Of a stretch of DNA of 64,000 nucleotides, positions 25,809 through 33,715 are shown one piece after another. Numbering within the stretch: the first letter of the stretch is position 1; each line of letters starts with the position of its first letter. A program made the position numbers and the translations under genes. The DNA is from Spirochaetales bacterium. GTDB lineage: Bacteria > Spirochaetota > Spirochaetia > Treponematales > Treponemataceae. A model generated the notes under the pieces. It did no database searches, was not told the origin of the DNA, and saw nothing but the letters and a program-made list of their open reading frames with translations. The stretch lies in assembly GCA_029098225.1 (NCBI GenBank), contig JAQXNX010000003.1:1-64000 (forward strand), read 5' to 3'.

Positions 25809-27812
25809 TTATACCTTTGCTTTTAGGGAACTTAAAAAGTTACTGAAAATCTGACCGGTTTCTTCTTCTGTGAGCTGTTTTGGTTCATGATATTCAACCA
25901 GGTTTGCTGGTATTTCATCAAGGAATCGGCTTGGTTCTGTTTCTACAGTCATCTGCTGATGCCTTCTTTTGCGGCAGGCGGTAATAAAAAGCTTGTCGCG
26001 GGCGCGGGTAATAGCTACATAAAACAGGCGGCGCTCTTCTTCTACATTTCCATCATTTTCTTCTACAGAGCGGGCATGAGGAATTAAACCTTCTTCGGCT
26101 CCAGCAATAAATACAACCGGGAATTCCAGACCTTTTGAGGCATGAATTGTCATGAGGTTGACCTTTCCTTTGTCACCTTCATCCTCTCCATTATCGCGGC
26201 TCATAAGTGTAATTCGGTTCAGATAATTGTAAAGTTTTGGATTTGGATTATCAGGATCGTTTTCCCAGATTTCCATAAAACGGATTAAATCTTCTATATT
26301 CTTAAGTTTAAAACGAACTGCTTTTTCACTTTTTGAAAATTCAGTAAGAAGATGATCTTTGTAATTTATATCTTCTACAAATTGACGGACTTTTGCTGCA
26401 AGCCCCCGGCCACTTAGAAGCTTCTGGCGGTTACTTTCTATAATATCTACAAAGCTTTGTAAATCTTCTTTTAAAACATCGCTTGCCTGAGAAGCTTCTG
26501 CGTGAATAAGATAATCAATTGCATTCCAGAGTGTACAGCCGTTTAATTCTGCTGCATCATTCATAAGCTGAATTGCTGCGCGACCAATTCCACGTCGTGG
26601 TGTATTAATAATTCTAAGCAGGTTAATATCATCATCATGATTAGAAATTACACGAAGATAACTTATAACATCCTTAATTTCCTTACGTTCAAAGAATGAG
26701 GTTCCGCCGCTCATAGTATATGGAATATTATTCTGAAGAAAGGCTTCTTCAATAAAACGGCTTTGAGTATTTGCCCTCATTAATACGCCGAATTCATCAT
26801 ATTTGCGTTTTTCTTCGACGGCAATTCCAAGAATTGATTCTGCAATAAAGTCCGCTTCATCGGTTTCATTTTCCGGCATAAAAATTTCAATTGGTTTTCC
26901 GCCACCGTTACCACTCCAAAGCTTTTTGTCCTTGCGGTTCGTGTTGTGCGAAATTACACCATTTGCTGCTTCCAGAATAGTTTCTGTTGAACGGTAATTC
27001 TGTTCAAGCCGGATTTCCGTAACATCAAAATCCTTTTCAAAGTTAATAATATTCTGATAGTCTGCTCCTCGCCAGCTGTAAATGCTTTGATCATCATCTC
27101 CAACAACAGCAACATTTTTGTCTGCAAGCAGATGCATCATTTCATATTGCTGATGGCTTGTATCCTGAAATTCATCTACCATAATATACTTGTAACGTTC
27201 ACGGTAGCGCGCAAGAACTTCCGGGAATTCGCGGAAAAGCTTTATCGGCAGAACTATGAGGTCGTCAAAATCAACAGCATTGTAAAGCTTGAGGCCTTCC
27301 TGATACATTTCATAAAGAGGACGGTACATGTCGTTTGCGGTTTCCCAGTTTTTGCGGCCAGTTTTTATGTTGGAGATAAGGTTTCCGATTGTGTAAATAT
27401 CCATGGCTTCAGGAGAAAATTTCAGTTCACGGCCGCATTCTTTAATAAGTGCTACACGGTCTGTTTCATCATAAATCGAAAAGTTTTCGCGCCAGCCCAG
27501 CTTATCAATATCCTGACGCAGAATACGAACACCAAAAGCGTGAAAGGTAGAAACCGTAAGGTTCTGAAGTTTTTTCTGAGTTAAATCCTTTATTCGGTCT
27601 GCCATTTCTTTTGCAGCCTTGTTTGTAAAAGTAAGGGCAAGAATCTGATTTTGAGGAATTCCTTTATCAAGCATATGAGCAATTCTGAATGTAATTACAC
27701 GGGTTTTACCGCTTCCTGCTCCTGCAATAATAAGAATAGCTCCTTCTGTAGTTGTTACGGCGCGGTATTGTTCAGGGTTCAGTTCTTTTTTCAGGGATTC
27801 CAAATCTAGCAT
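25809..27812 (-). CDS. pcrA: UvrD/PcrA/Rep-type superfamily 1 DNA helicase
   Basis: ATP-dependent 3'-5' DNA helicase of repair and replication restart. SF1A motifs in order: Q-motif LNPEQYRAV, I AGAGSGKTRVI, Ia TFTNKAAKEM, II VDEFQDTS, III GDDDQSIYSWRGAD, IV EQNYRS, V TIHASKGLEFPVVFI, VI YVAITRARDKLF. At 667 aa it lies between Rep and PcrA/UvrD in length, so the symbol is approximate. The minus strand has TATATT (27819-27824) exactly 6 nt before the ATG and no ribosome site, matching the leaderless pattern seen elsewhere here. Confidence 0.93.
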   Translation of the reverse strand: MLDLESLKKELNPEQYRAVTTTEGAILIIAGAGSGKTRVITFRIAHMLDKGIPQNQILALTFTNKAAKEMADRIKDLTQKKLQNLTVSTFHAFGVRILRQDIDKLGWRENFSIYDETDRVALIKECGRELKFSPEAMDIYTIGNLISNIKTGRKNWETANDMYRPLYEMYQEGLKLYNAVDFDDLIVLPIKLFREFPEVLARYRERYKYIMVDEFQDTSHQQYEMMHLLADKNVAVVGDDDQSIYSWRGADYQNIINFEKDFDVTEIRLEQNYRSTETILEAANGVISHNTNRKDKKLWSGNGGGKPIEIFMPENETDEADFIAESILGIAVEEKRKYDEFGVLMRANTQSRFIEEAFLQNNIPYTMSGGTSFFERKEIKDVISYLRVISNHDDDINLLRIINTPRRGIGRAAIQLMNDAAELNGCTLWNAIDYLIHAEASQASDVLKEDLQSFVDIIESNRQKLLSGRGLAAKVRQFVEDINYKDHLLTEFSKSEKAVRFKLKNIEDLIRFMEIWENDPDNPNPKLYNYLNRITLMSRDNGEDEGDKGKVNLMTIHASKGLEFPVVFIAGAEEGLIPHARSVEENDGNVEEERRLFYVAITRARDKLFITACRKRRHQQMTVETEPSRFLDEIPANLVEYHEPKQLTEEETGQIFSNFLSSLKAKV

Positions 27813-27860
27813 GGATATAATATATCGGAAAAAACTTTTTTATAAAATACTTTTTTGATG

Positions 27861-27889
27861 TTGTTAAAAATTCATTTTCAGTTTATAAT
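27861..27889 (+). promoter_or_regulatory. Promoter of the 27907 secreted-protein gene
   Basis: TTGTTA (27861-27866), 17 bp, TATAAT (27884-27889), followed by an AGAGGTGA ribosome site before the ATG at 27907. Confidence 0.6.
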
Positions 27890-27906
27890 TAAAATATTAG
27901 AGGTGA

Positions 27907-28338
27907 ATGATGAAAAAACTTTTTGTTATTGCAATGTTAGTTTGTTTGTTCTCTACTGCTGTTTTTGCACAAAGTAGCTCAGAAGAATCAAGAGATGATT
28001 CTAAATGGACTACAATTAACTATGTTAATGTTCCTGTATTAAAAGTATTAGAAGCAAAAGAAGGTTATGTAATTATTTATCAGAAAAATAAAGTTGGAGT
28101 TGGATCTGTAGAAATACCAAAAAAATGGGCTAAAGGAAACACTGAAAATCCAAGAAAATTAAAATTCCGTGCTGTTAATACTGCAGCAGGTGCTTATATG
28201 ACAATAGTAAGAGATGGTTCTGATTTTAAGAGAGTTATTCTTTCTATTCCTATGAATAAACAGAATTCAATGTGGGGAATTTCTAAAAAAGCATTTGAAG
28301 ACCCGGACAAAGAATCTCTTGAAGATTTAGATTTGTAA
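27907..28338 (+). CDS. Small secreted protein, unknown function
   Basis: A 143-aa protein with a signal peptide (MMKKLFVIAMLVCLFSTAVF, cleaved near VFAQ). The mature part is a compact, mainly beta domain (VNVPVLKVLEAKEGYVIIYQ, then KVGVGSVEIPKKWAKG). I do not recognise the family. It has its own promoter and a very good AGAGGTGA ribosome site, suggesting strong expression, and is followed by two hairpins before the next gene. Likely periplasmic or surface-exposed. Confidence 0.8.
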   Translation: MMKKLFVIAMLVCLFSTAVFAQSSSEESRDDSKWTTINYVNVPVLKVLEAKEGYVIIYQKNKVGVGSVEIPKKWAKGNTENPRKLKFRAVNTAAGAYMTIVRDGSDFKRVILSIPMNKQNSMWGISKKAFEDPDKESLEDLDL

Positions 28339-28421
28339 TATTTACTGCCGTTTTATAAATGCTGCTTTTTGTTAAACGGCGTATAAAAAATATATTTGAA
28401 AAACTCATAAACTCCTTTTTT

Positions 28422-28460
28422 CGCTCTTTAAGATTAATTCAAAGAGCGATAATTTTTTTT
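28422..28460 (+). terminator. Rho-independent terminator after the small secreted protein
   Basis: CGCTCTTT pairs with AAAGAGCG around an 11-nt loop, followed by ATAATTTTTTTT. A second inverted repeat without a T-tract (GCCGTTT/AAACGGC, 28347-28380) lies between it and the stop codon. Confidence 0.8.
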
Positions 28461-28473
28461 AGGATTGCATACT

Positions 28474-29457
28474 ATGGAAATTAAAAACATTGCAGAAGAA
28501 TTCAGTCAGTTTATAAAAAATCATAATTTCTTTTTTATTTCGGGACATAAAGAACCAGACGGAGATGCTATTGCTTCTTGTCTAGGAGTAGCTGCAATAT
28601 TAGATTTTTATAAAAAACCTTATCAGCTGTTATCAAGCGGTCCATTCAAGAGAAACGAAATTGCTCCTTTTCAGACTTTGTTTTCTGATACAATGGATTT
28701 TCTTGATGAAAATGAAAGAAAAAATGCAGCTGTAATAATTTTAGACTGTTCAGAAATTTCAAGGCTTGGAGAAATAGACGGTGATTTACATAATCTTGAT
28801 ATTTATGTTATTGATCATCATAAAACTTCAGATCTTGCAGAAAATGTAAAAGGTTATATTAATCCTGAAGCGCCAGCCTGCGCATATCTGGTTCAGCTTT
28901 TTTACGAAGCTTTGATTGGTCCGATTCCATTAAAAACTGCAGAAATCCTTTTTCTTGGAATTTGTACAGATACCGGGTTCTTTAGATTTTTAACTTCTAA
29001 TTCGAGTGAAGTTTTTAATGCTGTTTCAAGGCTTGTAAGTTATGGTGCAGATCCAAGAGAAACCTACAGAAAAATTACTTCCGGAAAACCTTATTCAACA
29101 AGAAAGCTTTTAGGAGTCCTTCTTAATAAGGCTGAACGTTATCTTGATGGAAAACTTGTTGTTACCTGGGAATCTCTTGAGGATTCAAAAAAATATGCTG
29201 CAGAAGGCCGTGATTCGGATGCTTTATATCAGAATCTTCTGGCAGTAAAAGGGGTAGAGGCTGTTGCTTTTTTAAGACAGGATACTCCTACAACCTGTAC
29301 AGGCGGTTTCCGTTCTCAGGATACTGTTGATGTTTCTATTGTTGCTTCTAAATTCGGAGGAGGGGGGCACAAAAATGCAAGCGGAATGAGCTGCAATGGC
29401 CGTGTAGAAACTCTTATTCCTCAGGTTGTAAAAGAATTTGCAAGAATTATTAAATAG
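28474..29457 (+). CDS. nrnA: DHH/DHHA1-family phosphoesterase, NrnA-like
   Basis: NrnA-type enzymes degrade short oligoribonucleotides and dephosphorylate 3',5'-pAp. DHH motifs are clear: SGHKEPDGDAIAS, VIILDCSEISRLG, IDHHKTSD, and GICTDTGFF. The DHHA1 substrate-binding loop reads GGGGHKNASG. The 327-aa length (from this ATG) is typical. I chose the ATG at 28474, which has AGGA about 9 nt upstream, over the in-frame TTG at 28465. The gene is convergent with the nrdG operon and 13 nt from it. Confidence 0.9.
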   Translation: MEIKNIAEEFSQFIKNHNFFFISGHKEPDGDAIASCLGVAAILDFYKKPYQLLSSGPFKRNEIAPFQTLFSDTMDFLDENERKNAAVIILDCSEISRLGEIDGDLHNLDIYVIDHHKTSDLAENVKGYINPEAPACAYLVQLFYEALIGPIPLKTAEILFLGICTDTGFFRFLTSNSSEVFNAVSRLVSYGADPRETYRKITSGKPYSTRKLLGVLLNKAERYLDGKLVVTWESLEDSKKYAAEGRDSDALYQNLLAVKGVEAVAFLRQDTPTTCTGGFRSQDTVDVSIVASKFGGGGHKNASGMSCNGRVETLIPQVVKEFARIIK

Positions 29458-29470
29458 CATTTTTGATAAA

Positions 29471-30256
29471 TTATCTGAGTTCTGCACCTTTTATAAAGGT
29501 TTTTGCATATTCAATAATTTCGTTAATTTCTTTGTCTGTGTATGGAGATATTTTATTATAATTAATGTCCAGACAGTTTTTATTTAAAAACTGTGCAAAC
29601 TGCCAGGATGCATCTTCCGGAAGAATTTCTGCCATTTGCGGAATATCTTCTTTTGAGACAAGAGAAGGAACCAGCACTGTCCTGTATTCTCTGTTTTCTG
29701 ATGGAAGAGAAGCAACTATTCTTGCAGTCCTTTTTACAAGTTTTTCCCAGTAGCTTTCATTTTTATAAAATTTTGAAAAAACTGGACATACTGTCTCTCC
29801 ATATCTTGATGGCGAGGTTTTTAAATCCATTGCAATAAAGTCGGGGCGCAGATTTTCGTTATCTAAAAATGCCTGCAGCTCATCCGGCAAAGTTCCGTTT
29901 GTATCCAGCTTTATCTTGTAGCCTAAAGCTTTTGCTTTTTGAATTATAAGCGGTGTATAAGGATTTATAAGTGGTTCTCCACCGCTTATTACTATTCCTT
30001 TTAAAATACCCTGTCGCTTTTCCATTAAATCAAAGAGTTCTTGAATGGAATTTAATTCACTGTCATTAGAGATAGCTTCGTAATCCGCACGTTCCTTCAT
30101 TTCCTTTTCGCTGAGTACAAGGCCTATGTTGTAACAGTATGGACAGCGGATATTACATCCTTTTAGAAAAAAAGCCCCTGCAACTAATCCCGGATAATCA
30201 ACACAAGTTGTTTTTACCAGAATCCCTGCAGGGGTATTTAAAGGCAGCTCAGCCAT
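29471..30256 (-). CDS. nrdG: Anaerobic ribonucleotide reductase activating protein (radical SAM)
   Basis: Radical-SAM activase that makes the glycyl radical of class III ribonucleotide reductase. The cluster motif is KGCNIRCPYCYN (CxxxCxxC), followed by VISGGEPLINP and KLDTNGT. At 261 aa it is longer than enteric NrdG (~155) and resembles the longer NrdG2/PflA-like activases that pair with the NrdD2 type. The ATG at 30256 starts one base after the stop codon of the glycyl-radical-tail gene, so the radical acceptor domain and its activase are co-translated. An upstream TTG at 30274 is possible but less likely. Confidence 0.9.
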   Translation of the reverse strand: MAELPLNTPAGILVKTTCVDYPGLVAGAFFLKGCNIRCPYCYNIGLVLSEKEMKERADYEAISNDSELNSIQELFDLMEKRQGILKGIVISGGEPLINPYTPLIIQKAKALGYKIKLDTNGTLPDELQAFLDNENLRPDFIAMDLKTSPSRYGETVCPVFSKFYKNESYWEKLVKRTARIVASLPSENREYRTVLVPSLVSKEDIPQMAEILPEDASWQFAQFLNKNCLDINYNKISPYTDKEINEIIEYAKTFIKGAELR

Positions 30257-30257
30257 A

Positions 30258-30797
30258 TTATGCTCTGACTGCAACCTTATTGAATACAGCTTCGAGTTCT
30301 TCTACATTGTGGCAGCGTGCTGTTTCAATTCCTTCTTTGTTGAAGAAGATTACTGTTGGAGATGCAAAAATTCCTTTCTTAGCTGCTTCTGCAAGTCCTT
30401 CTTTAGTATCTACATCAATTGCTCTTCCTGGCATATCTAAATCTGCCATAAAGTCTTTAACTGGTGGACAGTTAGGACAAGTTTTTCTTGTATACATTTC
30501 GTAGCTTACGCTTTCAAGATCTGTAACTTCCTTAGTTTCAATCTTAGAAAGTTTTGCAGGTGCAGAACATTCGCATGGTCCGTCTGCTTCTGTAATATCA
30601 TATTCTTTACTTGCTTCAAGCGTAAACATTTTTCTCTGATCAAATTCGTCACGCTTTCCTTTGTTCCAATGTTTTACAGCTCTGTAATAACCTACAATAC
30701 GAGCATAAACTTCGGTTTCAGTTCCATGAACATCTTTTAATGCAGCCTTTGTTTCTGCAATTTCCTGTTCGATCTGAGCAAGTGATCTTGTTCCCAT
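30258..30797 (-). CDS. Detached NrdD glycyl-radical domain fused to a thioredoxin-like domain
   Basis: Residues 24-58 match the end of class III reductases: EVYARIVGYYRAVKHWNKGK, with the radical Gly expected at residue 36 in RIVGYYR. The main NrdD protein lacks this segment. After a linker with a CEC pair (Cys75, Cys77), residues about 95-179 form a glutaredoxin/thioredoxin-like fold with active-site CPNC (107-110) and the cis-Pro segment ASPTVIFF. The ORF has a strong GGGAGGA ribosome site and its own TTGACA-17-TATATT promoter overlapped by an NrdR box, so it is not a simple frameshift. I infer a trans-acting radical subunit with built-in reductant; that the two polypeptides assemble is unproven. 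Confidence 0.8.
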   Translation of the reverse strand: MGTRSLAQIEQEIAETKAALKDVHGTETEVYARIVGYYRAVKHWNKGKRDEFDQRKMFTLEASKEYDITEADGPCECSAPAKLSKIETKEVTDLESVSYEMYTRKTCPNCPPVKDFMADLDMPGRAIDVDTKEGLAEAAKKGIFASPTVIFFNKEGIETARCHNVEELEAVFNKVAVRA

Positions 30798-30855
30798 AAA
30801 ATCCTCCCTTTTTTAAAACGCCCTTTTTTAGTTTTAACGTTTATTTTATTCACCC

Positions 30856-30871
30856 ACACTAAATATAGTGT
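30856..30871. promoter_or_regulatory. NrdR box
   Basis: The perfect palindrome ACACTAAATATAGTGT matches the NrdR-box consensus. It covers the -10 of the promoter for the glycyl-radical-tail/nrdG operon, so NrdR-(d)ATP binding should repress it. A degenerate second half-site (ACACTAGA) begins at 30899. Confidence 0.8.
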
Positions 30872-30890
30872 GGTTTTAGTGTTTTGTCAA
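30862..30890 (-). promoter_or_regulatory. NrdR-controlled promoter of the radical-tail/nrdG operon
   Basis: On the minus strand, TTGACA (30885-30890), 17 bp, TATATT (30862-30867). Both hexamers are near consensus, and the NrdR box overlaps the -10. Confidence 0.75.
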
Positions 30891-30903
30891 TAACCTAGAC
30901 ACT

Positions 30904-30954
30904 AGAATTCTCGGTAATCATAGTGAAAAACTTTAATGATTACCGGAAAATTCT
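30904..30954. repeat. Inverted repeat just after nrdD
   Basis: GGTAATCAT (30913-30921) pairs with ATGATTACC (30936-30944), and the outer AGAATT pairs with AATTCT. It lies directly beyond the nrdD stop. No T-tract follows on the minus strand, so it may stabilise or process the nrdD mRNA rather than terminate it. Confidence 0.45.
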
Positions 30955-30962
30955 ATTTTTTT

Positions 30963-33083
30963 TTATGCATTAGCACCAGTTTCTGCCAGAACTTTCTCTT
31001 TTTCTGCTTCGAGCTCTTTTAATTTTTCTTTAAGAGCCTTTTCTTTTTCTGCCTTACACTTAGGACATTCAAACTGTTGTCCTATCAAATATCCGTGTAC
31101 TTTACAGATAGAGTAGGTTGGAGAAATTGTAAAGAATGGAATTCTATATTTGTGAGCAATTGTTCTTACAAGGTCTGCACAGCTCTTCCAGTCTTTTAAG
31201 GCTTCACCCATAAATACATGGAACATTGTTCCACCGGTGTATTTAGTTTGAAGTGATTCCTGATGATCAAGAGCTTCAAATACGTCTGCAGTATAATCTA
31301 CCGGCAGCTGTGAAGAGTTAGTATAGAATGGCTCTGTAGTTCCGCTTGTAATAATATCCGGGAACTGCTGTTTATCGTGTCTTGCAAGACGATATGAAGT
31401 TGATTCAGCAGGTGTTGCTTCAAGATTGAACAAGTCTCCTGTTTCTTCCTGGAAGTCCTGCATTTTTTCTCTCATGTGCTGCAAAACCTTTTCTGCAAAG
31501 GCTTTTCCTTTTGGCTGAGAAATATCAACACCAATAAAGTTTAGACAGCATTCATTCATTCCGCATAAACCAATTGTATTAAAATGATTTACGAGTGTCT
31601 TTAAATAACGTCTTGTATATGGAAAAAGTCCGCCGTCATAAAGCTTTTGGATTACCTTTCGTTTTGTGCAAAGACTTTCTTTTGCAAGTTCCATAAGATA
31701 ATCAAGGCGCTTAAAGAATTCTATTTCGTTCTTAGCCAGGTAACCAATCTGTGGAAGGTTGATAGTAACTACACCAATAGAACCTGTGAATTCATCTGCA
31801 CCAAAAAGTCCACCACCACGCCGGCGCAGTTCACGCTTATCAAGCTGGAGTCGGCAGCACATAGAACGAACATCGCTTGGATTCAAATCTGAATTAACAA
31901 AGTTCTGGAAGTTTGGTGTACCATACTGAGCTGTCATCTGGAATAAAAGCTTTGCATTTTCTGAATTCCAGTCAAAGTCGCGTGTAATATTGTATGTTGG
32001 AATAGGGTAGGCAAATCCGCGTCCGTTTGCGTCACCTTCTATCATAAGTTCAATGAATACTTTATTTAACATATCCATTTCTTTCTGACAGTCACCGTAA
32101 GTATAGTTCTGTTCCTTTCCACCTACAATTGCCTTTTTATTCTTAAGGTCATCAGGACATACCCAGTCCAAAGTAATATTTGTAAACGGAGCCTGTGAAC
32201 CCCAGCGGCTTGGTGTATTTACACCGTAGATGTAACTTTGAATGCACTGACGAACCTGTTTTTCTGTAAGATGATCAGCACGGATAAATGGAGCAAGATA
32301 TGTATCAAATGAAGAGAATGCCTGAGCACCAGCCCATTCGTTCTGCATGATTCCAAGGAAGTTTACAATCTGATTTACCAGAGTAGACAGGTGAGTTGCC
32401 GGTGTAGATGTAATTTTATCTGGAACACCACCTAAGCCTTCTGTAATTAACTGGCGTAGAGACCAGCCTGCACAATAGCCTGAGAACATTGAAAGGTCGT
32501 GAATATGGAATGCACAGGTTTTGTGGGCTTCGGCAATTTCTTTTGAATAAATATTGTTAAGCCAGTAGTTTGCTGTAATTGCACCTGAATTGTGAAGAAT
32601 AAGTCCGCCAAGAGAAAAGTTTACATTGGCGTTTTCATTAACACGCCAGTCGCTCTGTCCAAGATAGCCGTCCATTGTATTATTAATGTCGATCATGAGA
32701 TTTTTTGTGTCTCGAACGGCTTCGTGTCTTGCACGATAAAGAATGTAGGCTTTTGCAATTTCTACTTCTTTGTTTTCAATGAGTACGCTTTCAACTATAT
32801 CCTGAATTTCTTCAATTGCAGGAATTGAATGTGCTCTTGAACCTGCCAGCTGCAAACGAAGCTTTTCTTCTACCAGATCAGTAAGAGCCTGAGCTTTGTC
32901 AGGATCCTTCTGATTTGTTACTGCTTCGATTGCTTTTCCGATAGCACTCTCAATTTTAGATCTGTCATAGGCTGCAATTTCTCCAGAGCGCTTTACCACT
33001 GATTTTAAGAAACCTTTTGTTTCTGAATCAGAACTGTTTCCCAGAAAGCTTCTCCATTCTGGAAAGATAGATTGGTCACTCAT
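30963..33083 (-). CDS. nrdD: Anaerobic ribonucleoside-triphosphate reductase lacking its glycyl-radical tail
   Basis: Class III reductase makes deoxynucleotides anaerobically. An N-terminal ATP-cone is visible (SVVKRSGEIAAYDRSKIESA, residues 27-110). The ten-stranded barrel core follows, with substrate-site Cys in LSMFSGYCAGWSLRQL and NVNFSLGGLILHNSGA. Near the end the zinc-site segment TYSICKVHGYLIGQQFECPK with CPKC is normal. Where other NrdDs continue into EVYSRxVGYYRPV, this ORF instead has a Lys/Glu-rich helix and stops (706 aa). The radical segment lies in the next ORF (30258-30797). The gene overlaps nrdR by 8 nt and shares its promoter. Confidence 0.93.
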   Translation of the reverse strand: MSDQSIFPEWRSFLGNSSDSETKGFLKSVVKRSGEIAAYDRSKIESAIGKAIEAVTNQKDPDKAQALTDLVEEKLRLQLAGSRAHSIPAIEEIQDIVESVLIENKEVEIAKAYILYRARHEAVRDTKNLMIDINNTMDGYLGQSDWRVNENANVNFSLGGLILHNSGAITANYWLNNIYSKEIAEAHKTCAFHIHDLSMFSGYCAGWSLRQLITEGLGGVPDKITSTPATHLSTLVNQIVNFLGIMQNEWAGAQAFSSFDTYLAPFIRADHLTEKQVRQCIQSYIYGVNTPSRWGSQAPFTNITLDWVCPDDLKNKKAIVGGKEQNYTYGDCQKEMDMLNKVFIELMIEGDANGRGFAYPIPTYNITRDFDWNSENAKLLFQMTAQYGTPNFQNFVNSDLNPSDVRSMCCRLQLDKRELRRRGGGLFGADEFTGSIGVVTINLPQIGYLAKNEIEFFKRLDYLMELAKESLCTKRKVIQKLYDGGLFPYTRRYLKTLVNHFNTIGLCGMNECCLNFIGVDISQPKGKAFAEKVLQHMREKMQDFQEETGDLFNLEATPAESTSYRLARHDKQQFPDIITSGTTEPFYTNSSQLPVDYTADVFEALDHQESLQTKYTGGTMFHVFMGEALKDWKSCADLVRTIAHKYRIPFFTISPTYSICKVHGYLIGQQFECPKCKAEKEKALKEKLKELEAEKEKVLAETGANA

Positions 33084-33546
33084 TTTTTCCCCTCTTTTCT
33101 ATATTTTTTACTTCATCAATAAATTCATCAAGTGTTTCAAAATGGCGGTATACCGAGGCAAACCGGATATATGCCACTTTATCTATAGTTGAAAGCTTTT
33201 CAAGGACAAGTTCACCTAACTGCGAAGTTGAAATTTCGCGGGCTTCCTTTCCCTGTTTAATTGCCAGGTCTTCAATATCATTTGAAAACTGTTCAACCAT
33301 ATTTGTAGAAACTGGTCGTTTTTCCAGAGCACGTTCAATACCTTTTTCAAGCTTCTGTCTGTCAAAAGGCTGGCGACGACCGTCTCTTTTTACTACCATA
33401 AAAGGTTTTTCATCTATTCTTTCATAGCTGGTAAAGCGGTATCCGCAGGAAAGGCATTCTCTTCTTCTTCTGATGCTCTCTCCATTCACCATAGTGCGTG
33501 ATTCAAGTACTTTATCTTCTAAATTTCCGCAATTGGGACAACGCAT
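33076..33546 (-). CDS. nrdR: Transcriptional repressor NrdR
   Basis: NrdR senses (d)ATP with an ATP-cone and represses ribonucleotide reductase genes. The 156-aa protein has the N-terminal zinc ribbon MRCPNCGNLEDKV with RECLSCGYRFTSYER, then the ATP-cone from MVVKRDGRRQPFDRQKLEKG to about residue 140. Length and architecture are standard. It overlaps nrdD by 8 nt. Its promoter carries an NrdR-like box, so the operon is probably self-repressed. Confidence 0.96.
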   Translation of the reverse strand: MRCPNCGNLEDKVLESRTMVNGESIRRRRECLSCGYRFTSYERIDEKPFMVVKRDGRRQPFDRQKLEKGIERALEKRPVSTNMVEQFSNDIEDLAIKQGKEAREISTSQLGELVLEKLSTIDKVAYIRFASVYRHFETLDEFIDEVKNIEKRGKNE

Positions 33547-33588
33547 ATATAACCTTTTATTATCTAGTGTTTTTTATATGTTTATTTA

Positions 33589-33617
33589 ATATTATTACAC
33601 TAGATATATTGTATCAA
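33589..33617 (-). promoter_or_regulatory. Promoter of nrdR-nrdD with NrdR-like box
   Basis: On the minus strand, TTGATA (33612-33617), 17 bp, TAATAT (33589-33594). The spacer is filled by ACACTAGATATATTGT (33597-33612, plus strand), an NrdR-box-like palindrome with one weak arm. A further ACACT half-site lies in the leader near 33565. Confidence 0.65.
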
Positions 33618-33715
33618 GTGAATTTTAATAAAAAAGTGCTTTTTTTTTAAAACTATTTTTCTTGACAAAAAAATATTTATGTGCTTACCCCGAATTCCGG
33701 CGTGAATTCTATTGA

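Noticed and set aside
30798-30962. Assembly frameshift or premature stop splitting one nrdD gene
   Set aside because: The gap is 165 nt with an NrdR-box promoter, an inverted repeat and a strong ribosome site. The downstream ORF also has new N-terminal residues. A single error cannot create this.
33683-33710. GAATTC...GAATTC inverted repeat as lnt terminator
   Set aside because: Short, dominated by the self-palindromic hexamer, with no T-tract on the minus strand after it.
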